DNA of 19,672 bases, from assembly GCA_018830415.1 (NCBI GenBank), contig JAHJSJ010000305.1:1-19672 (forward strand), read 5' to 3'. This stretch comes from Alphaproteobacteria bacterium. Its GTDB lineage: Bacteria > Pseudomonadota > Alphaproteobacteria > Sphingomonadales > Sphingomonadaceae. Position 1 is the first letter of the stretch; the number at the start of each line of letters is the position of its first letter. Shown one piece after another: positions 15,064-19,672 of this stretch. The position numbers and the translations under genes are program-made. Under the pieces are notes generated by a model. The model made no database searches. It had not been told where the DNA came from and saw nothing but the letters and a program-made list of their open reading frames with translations.

Positions 15064-15465
15064 TCAGGGCGCAATTCCGTCGGCAAGAATGATGCGCGAA
15101 TTGGCATTGTCCGTTCTGAGCGGCTTGATCGCCTGATATTCTTCCGAGTTCCAGAATTCGAGCAGCCGCGCATAATCAGGGAACTCGATCACCACGAGGC
15201 GACCCTCTAGGGGCCGACCTTCGGGTACCTCATTTTCACCGGCCCGCACAATGTATCTGCCGCCATATTCCGCGATCACGGGTGACACCGCTTCCATGTA
15301 TGCCGGATATTCCTCCGGGTTGGTCACGAGGACTTCGGCGATCAGATAGGCGGGCGCTGAAACCTCTTCTTGCGGAACCTCTTGGATTTCGTGACTTTGC
15401 GAACAGCCAGCCATTCCCAACGAAGCGGCAAGAGCCAAAATGGCGAAACTGGTTTTGCTGATCAC
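15064..15465 (-). CDS. Predicted lipoprotein with DUF1330-like domain
   Basis: A 133-residue protein with a lipoprotein signal: after MISKTSFAILALAASLGMAG comes lipobox cysteine C21. The mature part contains AYLIAEVLVTNPEEYPAYME, IAEYGGRYIVRAGE and VVIEFPDYARLLEFWNSEEY, the pattern of DUF1330 (a ferredoxin-like dimeric alpha-beta barrel), usually a cytoplasmic protein without signal. I chose the GTG at 15465 because GAGGGG lies 9 bases upstream and the signal peptide then starts correctly; the longer frame from 15519 adds unrelated residues. It lies between recR and def on the opposite strand, and is less GC-rich by eye than its neighbours, suggesting later acquisition. Function unknown. Confidence 0.83.
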   Translation of the reverse strand: MISKTSFAILALAASLGMAGCSQSHEIQEVPQEEVSAPAYLIAEVLVTNPEEYPAYMEAVSPVIAEYGGRYIVRAGENEVPEGRPLEGRLVVIEFPDYARLLEFWNSEEYQAIKPLRTDNANSRIILADGIAP

Positions 15466-15530
15466 TATGTTATTCCCCTCGCCGACAAGCTTAACTTGAA
15501 AGCAATCCGCGACCAACATATTTAGAGAAT

Positions 15531-16103
15531 ATGGCCATACGCGAAATCCTTGAAGTGCCGGACCCCCGGCTGAAAATCATCTCGACCCCGGTTGAACCGC
15601 AAGAGTTCAACGCCGATCTGCGCACGCTCATCGAAGACATGTTCGAGACGATGTATGACGCCCCCGGCATCGGCCTCGCCGCAATCCAGGTCGGCGTGCC
15701 CAAGCGGGTGCTGGTGATCGATCTGCAACCCGATGACCCCGACGCGCCCCCGGTCGAATGCAGCCATGACGGGCATAGCCACACACACCCGGCGACCAAG
15801 CGTGAACCGCGGGTGTTCATCAACCCGGTGATCCTCGATCCGGCGGATGAACAGGCGACCTATCAGGAAGGCTGCCTGTCGGTGCCCGAAATCTATGCCG
15901 ACGTCGATCGTCCGGCGACCTGCGGCGTGCGCTATCAGGATCTGGACGGCAATATCCACGAGGAAGCGCTCGACGGGTTGATGGCGACCTGTTTGCAGCA
16001 CGAGATGGACCATCTCGAAGGCATCCTGTTCATCGACCACCTGTCGCGGCTGAAAAAGGCGATGGCGTTGAAGAAGCTCGAAAAGATTCGCCGGGCGGCG
16101 TAG
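15531..16103 (+). CDS. def: Peptide deformylase
   Basis: Removes the formyl group from nascent N-terminal methionine; complements Fmt encoded 1.2 kb away. All three motifs are present: GIGLAAIQ (46-53), EGCLS with metal ligand C115, and QHEMDH with H157 and H161. At 190 residues it is a little longer than usual because of a segment at 67-90 rich in proline and histidine (CSHDGHSHTHP, 77-87) between the first two motifs. The ATG at 15531 gives the standard MAIREILEVPDPRLK start; the ribosome binding site (AGAG) is weak. A perfect hairpin follows the stop. Confidence 0.95.
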   Translation: MAIREILEVPDPRLKIISTPVEPQEFNADLRTLIEDMFETMYDAPGIGLAAIQVGVPKRVLVIDLQPDDPDAPPVECSHDGHSHTHPATKREPRVFINPVILDPADEQATYQEGCLSVPEIYADVDRPATCGVRYQDLDGNIHEEALDGLMATCLQHEMDHLEGILFIDHLSRLKKAMALKKLEKIRRAA

Positions 16104-16112
16104 TTTGTTTTG

Positions 16113-16134
16113 CGCTCGCCCCTCCGGGCGAGCG
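16113..16134 (+). terminator. Hairpin after def, possible transcription stop
   Basis: CGCTCGCCC, loop CTCC, GGGCGAGCG: a perfect 9-bp GC-rich stem starting 10 bases after the def stop. No T-run follows, so it is not a canonical intrinsic terminator; it may protect the message end or assist termination. Confidence 0.4.
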
Positions 16135-16221
16135 TCCTCGGGGCTATTCTTCCGCTTCGCTCCAGGCCCCTGCGGGCGGCCGGTCGGCCTTGCGGCGCAA
16201 CGCGCCGATACCAGTCTTTTC

Positions 16222-16250
16222 CGTCACCCCGGCGAAGGCCGGGGCCCAGC
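16222..16250. repeat. REP-like palindrome, family 2 (single unit)
   Basis: CGTCACCCCGGCGAAGGCC followed by GGGGCCCAGC, the same unit as at 13299 apart from the loop (GAA in place of CAG-type bases). It lies upstream of rmuC. Confidence 0.8.
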
Positions 16251-16313
16251 TTTCTTGCGGAAATCCGGGTGTGCAGGCTATCGTTCCCCATACGTTCTGT
16301 GTAGGATCGCCCG

Positions 16314-17753
16314 ATGGACCCATCGATTCTTCCGCTTCTCGCCCTGATTCTTGGTGCTGCAATCGGCGGAGCGCTCGGCTGGTTCTTCGCCGCGCGCCCG
16401 CTCGCTGACCTGCGCGCGCGGCTGGCCGAGACTGAGCGCGCCGCTGCCGAACATGCAGGCGAATTCAAGCGCGCCATTGCGGAACTGGGTGAAGCGCGGA
16501 TCGAGGTCGCGGGGCTGAAAGAACGTGCCGGGCAGGCCGATGGTCTGGCGCAGCAACTCGATGCCGCCCGCGCCGAAAACGCGCAATTCCGCGCCGAACG
16601 TGCCGGTTTCGCCGAACAAAAGCGCTTGCTCGAAGAATCACGCGATAAATTGATGAAAGAATTTGAAAATACTGGCGCGGCTGTGCTTGGTAAGGCGCAA
16701 GAGGCATTCCTCAAGAGGGCAGAAGAACGCCTTGGTCATTCGGAAAAAGCCAGCGAGGAAAAGCTGAAGGCTTTGCTCGCTCCGGTCGGTGACCGGCTGG
16801 CGAGTTACGAAAAGCAGGTGGCCGAATTGGAGGCCAAGCGCACCGATGCCTTCGGGCAACTGACCGGCGTGATCCAGTCGATGCGCGAAGGGCAGGAAGA
16901 AATCCGCAAGGAAGCGCGGCGGCTCGGCAATTCGCTCACCAATGCGCCCAAGGCGCGCGGGCGCTGGGGGGAGCGGGCGTTGCAGAACGTGCTCGAACAA
17001 TGCGGGTTGGCAGAGCATACCGATTTTCACCTCGAACAATCGATGGAGACCGATGAAGGCCGGCTGCGGCCCGATGCGATCGTCAATGTGCCGGGGCAAA
17101 AGAAGCTGGTGATCGACGCCAAGGTGTCCTTGAACGCCTATCAGGCGGCGTTTGAGGCGGATGATGATGGGGAGCGTAAGCGGCACCTTGATCTCCACGC
17201 CAAATCGATGCGCAACCATGTGCAGACGCTCGGCGGCAAAAGCTACCAGAGCCAGTTCGACGATGCGCCAGATTATGTGGTGATGTTTGTGCCGGGCGAA
17301 CATTTCGTCGCCGCCGCGTTGGAACATGATCCCGAATTATGGGACTTCGCGTTCCGCAACAAGGTGCTGCTCGCCACCCCGACCAATCTTGTGGCGATTG
17401 CGCGCACGGTGGCGCAGGTCTGGCGGCAGGACAAGATGGCGAACGAGGCGGCGGAAATCGGGCGGATGGGCGCGGAATTGTATGATCGGCTCGCCACCGC
17501 TGCCGAACACCTCAAACGCGTCGGCGGCGGGCTGGAAAGCGCGGTCAGCAACTATAACAAATTCGTCGGCAGCTTTGAACGCAATGTGCTGTCGTCCGGG
17601 CGGCGGCTCGCGGAAAAGGGCGTCGAAATCGGCAAGCGCGAAATCGAGCCAGTGCCGCTGGTGGAAAGCGCCCCGCGCTACAACGCGGCGGACGGCGATG
17701 CGGTTGATGCGGAGTATCCGGCGTTGGAACCGCGCAAGGACGCAGCGGAGTAA
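16314..17753 (+). CDS. rmuC: DNA recombination protein RmuC
   Basis: Predicted membrane-anchored nuclease-like protein that limits DNA inversions at short repeats in E. coli. It is 479 residues, normal length. One membrane helix lies near residues 5-23 (LPLLALILGAAIGGALGWFF), followed by a long alanine/glutamate-rich coiled coil (about 30-120) and the RmuC domain with GRWGERALQNVLEQCGL (near 220) and PDAIVNVPGQKKLVIDAKVS (near 255), whose D-(K)-IDAK pattern recalls PD-(D/E)xK nucleases. The ATG has AGGA 8 bases upstream. Its TAA directly abuts the stop of the convergent methyltransferase gene, leaving no gap. Confidence 0.95.
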   Translation: MDPSILPLLALILGAAIGGALGWFFAARPLADLRARLAETERAAAEHAGEFKRAIAELGEARIEVAGLKERAGQADGLAQQLDAARAENAQFRAERAGFAEQKRLLEESRDKLMKEFENTGAAVLGKAQEAFLKRAEERLGHSEKASEEKLKALLAPVGDRLASYEKQVAELEAKRTDAFGQLTGVIQSMREGQEEIRKEARRLGNSLTNAPKARGRWGERALQNVLEQCGLAEHTDFHLEQSMETDEGRLRPDAIVNVPGQKKLVIDAKVSLNAYQAAFEADDDGERKRHLDLHAKSMRNHVQTLGGKSYQSQFDDAPDYVVMFVPGEHFVAAALEHDPELWDFAFRNKVLLATPTNLVAIARTVAQVWRQDKMANEAAEIGRMGAELYDRLATAAEHLKRVGGGLESAVSNYNKFVGSFERNVLSSGRRLAEKGVEIGKREIEPVPLVESAPRYNAADGDAVDAEYPALEPRKDAAE

Positions 17754-18554
17754 CTAGCCCTCCAGCCCCGCCAACACCTCGTAAGCCAGCACCGCGCCGG
17801 CGACGGCGGCGTTGAGCGAATCCGCCCGACCGCGCATCGGCATGGTCACGCGCAGGTCGCAGGCTGCTTCGTATTCCTGCGGCAGGCCTTGCGATTCATT
17901 GCCGACCAGGATGAAGCACGGTGCCTCATACGCCGCGCCGCGATAGGGCACCGCATCGCGCAGCGACGCGGCGAGCAGCTGGCCTGAACCCTCCCGCAGC
18001 CACGGCAAAAACTCATCCCATCGCGCCTGTGCCAGCGGCACGGTGAACACCGCGCCCATGCTCGCGCGCACGGCTTCGGCGCTGAAGGGATCGGCGCAAT
18101 CGTCGATCAGGATCAGCCCGCCTGCGCCCACCGCATCGCCGGTGCGCAGCATCGTACCAAGGTTGCCGGGATCGCGCAAAGCCTGCGCAACCAGCCAGAT
18201 CGGCGCGGCGCTGCGATCAAGCGCGGCGAGGCCCGTGTCCCATTCATCGAACACGCCCACCACGCTTTGCGCATTATCCTTGCCGGTAATCTTGGACAGA
18301 ATATCGGGCGAGGTGGCAATCACCTCGCCGCCTGCCGCCACGACGTCAGCCTCCAGCCGCGCGAGCAGTTGATGCGCGGCGCGTCCTTCAGCCATCACCA
18401 GTGTTGCGGGTAAGCGGCCCGTGCTGCGCGCGTCTTCCAGCAGCCGCAACCCTTCGACCAGAAACTGGCCGCTGCGCTTGCGATGTTTCTTGTCGCGCAA
18501 AGACCGCAGATATTTGACGGTCGGATTGGAGAAGCCGGTGATGTGCTTGCGCAT
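17754..18554 (-). CDS. SpoU/TrmH-family RNA 2'-O-methyltransferase
   Basis: Predicted SAM-dependent rRNA or tRNA ribose methyltransferase of 266 residues. An N-terminal substrate-binding domain of L30e-like type shows GQFLVEGLRLLEDA. The SPOUT knot domain has all three motifs: ALRDPGNLGTMLRTGDAVGA, FILVGNESQGLP and SLNAAVAGAVLAYEVL. The target nucleotide cannot be told from sequence. I chose the ATG at 18554 (MRKHITGFSNP); a GTG at 18566, overlapping the HPr stop codon by one base, is an alternative adding four residues. Either way it is coupled to the HPr gene on the same strand. Confidence 0.9.
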   Translation of the reverse strand: MRKHITGFSNPTVKYLRSLRDKKHRKRSGQFLVEGLRLLEDARSTGRLPATLVMAEGRAAHQLLARLEADVVAAGGEVIATSPDILSKITGKDNAQSVVGVFDEWDTGLAALDRSAAPIWLVAQALRDPGNLGTMLRTGDAVGAGGLILIDDCADPFSAEAVRASMGAVFTVPLAQARWDEFLPWLREGSGQLLAASLRDAVPYRGAAYEAPCFILVGNESQGLPQEYEAACDLRVTMPMRGRADSLNAAVAGAVLAYEVLAGLEG

Positions 18555-18565
18555 GGGCCTGAGCA

Positions 18566-18844
18566 CTAATCCTCGCCGAAGCCGGAGGCGATCAACGCCG
18601 CGAGATCGGCCAGCACCGCATCGGCATTTTCGCCTTCAACCGCCACTTCGACGGTGTCACCCTTGGCTGCGCCCAACATCATTAGGCCGAGGATCGATCC
18701 ACCCGCCGCGCTGTTGGGGGCTTTGCTGACGGTGACTTGCACCCCATCGGGCAAAGCCGCGACCGCGCCGACGAACTTCGCACTCGCGCGTGCGTGCAGC
18801 CCGCGGCGGTTGACAATGGTGATGGTCGTGCGAGCCTCCCCCAC
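18566..18844 (-). CDS. ptsH: HPr family phosphocarrier protein
   Basis: A 92-residue phosphocarrier of the nitrogen-type/regulatory PTS. The histidine phosphorylation site is H17 in NRRGLHARASAKF. The regulatory serine is S50 in GGSILGLMML, the site used by HPr kinase in alphaproteobacteria. It receives phosphate from EI-Ntr and passes it to EIIA. The GTG at 18844 gives the first 10 residues expected; a purine-rich GGGGAGG lies inside the first codons, so the exact start is less certain. EIIA ends 12 bases upstream and the methyltransferase follows directly, giving an EIIA-HPr-methyltransferase run on the minus strand. Confidence 0.93.
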   Translation of the reverse strand: MGEARTTITIVNRRGLHARASAKFVGAVAALPDGVQVTVSKAPNSAAGGSILGLMMLGAAKGDTVEVAVEGENADAVLADLAALIASGFGED

Positions 18845-18856
18845 GGCGGCTAACCT

Positions 18857-19282
18857 TCAGGCCTTGGCCCGCGCGGGGGCCGTGTCATGGCCGAGCAATT
18901 CGCTGGCGATGGTGATGTAATTGCGCCCGGCGGTTTGCGCAGCGTGGACGGCGGCGGTGACATCCATCGCCTTGCGCGCACCTGCCAACCGGATCAGCAT
19001 CGGCAGGTTGATCCCGGCAATCACCTCGATCTGCCCGGCCACCAGCAGCGAAATCGCGAGGTTGGACGGTGTGCCGCCGAACAGGTCGGTAAGGATAATG
19101 ACGCCGCTGCCGCTATCGACGGCGGTGATAGCGTCTGCGATTTCGGTGCGGCGTTGTTCCATATCGTCATTGGGGCCGATGCAGACGGTTACGATCCCGT
19201 CCTGCGGACCGACGACGTGCTCCATTGCCTCGACAAATTGGTCCGCAAGGCGGCCGTGGGTTACCAGAATCAAACCGATCAT
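18857..19282 (-). CDS. PTS EIIA component, mannose/fructose type (PTS-Ntr regulatory)
   Basis: A 141-residue EIIA of the mannose family, phosphorylated at H9 in GLILVTHGRLADQF. The second conserved block is ILTDLFGGTPSNLA. In alphaproteobacteria this soluble EIIA lies with hprK, rapZ and HPr and is part of a regulatory relay without a sugar permease; none is seen here. The ATG at 19282 gives the conserved MIGLILVTHG start, though no good ribosome binding site precedes it; a TTG at 19321 would add 13 residues without homology. Downstream of rapZ by 92 bases. Confidence 0.92.
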   Translation of the reverse strand: MIGLILVTHGRLADQFVEAMEHVVGPQDGIVTVCIGPNDDMEQRRTEIADAITAVDSGSGVIILTDLFGGTPSNLAISLLVAGQIEVIAGINLPMLIRLAGARKAMDVTAAVHAAQTAGRNYITIASELLGHDTAPARAKA

Positions 19283-19374
19283 GTGTGAAAAAGGGTCCGT
19301 TAACTGCCCGCCGGGGGCCAAGCCTTACGCGTTTCAACCGATCAGGACAATGCCAGCTTTTCCGAGCGCCGCGA

Positions 19375-19672
19375 TCACTTTCGATCCCGTTCAATCTCGT
19401 CCGCTGCACGCGAGCCCAGGTTACGATGGCGGACAGTGGGCGAAAATCCCGCCGCGCGCAAGCTTTCTGCCATGCGTTCGGCAGTATAGACCGAACGGTG
19501 TCTCCCCCCGGTACACCCGAACGCGACGTGGACATAGGGTTTGCCCTGCGCCTGATAGCGCGGCAGCAGCAGCAGTAACAGATCGCGGATGCGGGCGAAT
19601 GCATCGGCAAAGGCCGGATCGGTCTCGATATGCGCGCCTACGGCGGCGTCCTGCCCGGTCAATTCGCGCAAA
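19375..19672 (-). CDS. rapZ: RapZ (YvcJ) family nucleotide-binding protein, C-terminal part
   Basis: Only the last 98 or so codons are in the window; the gene continues past the right edge. The C-terminal domain shows the signature HVAFGCTGGRHRSVYTAERM, characteristic of RapZ, which in E. coli is an RNase adaptor controlling amino-sugar synthesis through small RNA decay, and in alphaproteobacteria is encoded beside hprK and PTS-Ntr genes. The P-loop N-terminal domain is outside. Stop TGA at 19375-19377. Role in this organism is inferred from position only. Confidence 0.92.
   Translation of the reverse strand, partial: LRELTGQDAAVGAHIETDPAFADAFARIRDLLLLLLPRYQAQGKPYVHVAFGCTGGRHRSVYTAERMAESLRAAGFSPTVRHRNLGSRAADEIERDRK

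Larger units (their letters stand above)
16104..16313. other. Intergenic gap between def and rmuC with hairpin and REP unit
   Basis: About 210 bases without a gene. It contains the 9-bp hairpin after def and one family 2 REP unit. AGGA at 16303-16306 is the ribosome binding site of rmuC. Several short frames crossing it simply translate the repeat. Confidence 0.55.

Overview
The window looks like a chromosomal segment of a high-GC alphaproteobacterium, most likely Sphingomonadales (Erythrobacteraceae or Sphingomonadaceae). Three things suggest this. The right edge carries the alphaproteobacterial PTS-Ntr arrangement rapZ - EIIA(Man-type) - HPr. The housekeeping genes truA, fmt, recR, def and rmuC are clustered. 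Short palindromic REP-type repeats fill many intergenic gaps. The assignment rests on gene content and remembered family sequences; no search was run.

Left part (1 to about 9750), accessory in character. It starts with a gene-free stretch and then a YitT-family membrane protein closely followed by a calcineurin-like metallophosphoesterase of the CpdA (cyclic nucleotide phosphodiesterase) type. An IS6-family transposase remnant separates these from a 1082-residue class III nucleotide cyclase fused to an AAA-type ATPase and a helical TPR-like region. The predicted cyclase and phosphodiesterase could make and remove the same second messenger. Facing them on the minus strand is a tightly coupled three-gene operon: catalase-like heme protein, a small protein of unknown function, and a DyP-type peroxidase. 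An IS1595-family transposase C-terminal remnant and a tRNA-Val(UAC) gene bound this part on the right, which suggests that the tRNA marks the edge of a variable region.

Right part (about 9750 to 19672), core in character. It holds L-asparaginase, an MDR-family oxidoreductase, truA and fmt on the minus strand, recR, a minus-strand DUF1330-type lipoprotein, def, rmuC, a SpoU/TrmH RNA methyltransferase, HPr, EIIA and the C-terminal end of rapZ, which runs off the window. fmt, def and truA serve initiator-Met-tRNA formylation, N-terminal deformylation and tRNA pseudouridylation. recR and rmuC act in DNA repair. rapZ, EIIA and HPr belong to a regulatory phosphorelay. REP-like palindromes of at least three sequence families sit between genes, mostly as inverted pairs, and one lies in frame inside fmt.

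The most notable items are the three-gene heme-peroxidase operon with an unassigned middle gene, the paired cyclase/phosphodiesterase locus whose cyclase lacks the usual substrate-selecting lysine, the REP palindrome translated inside Fmt, and the lipoprotein gene inserted between recR and def.
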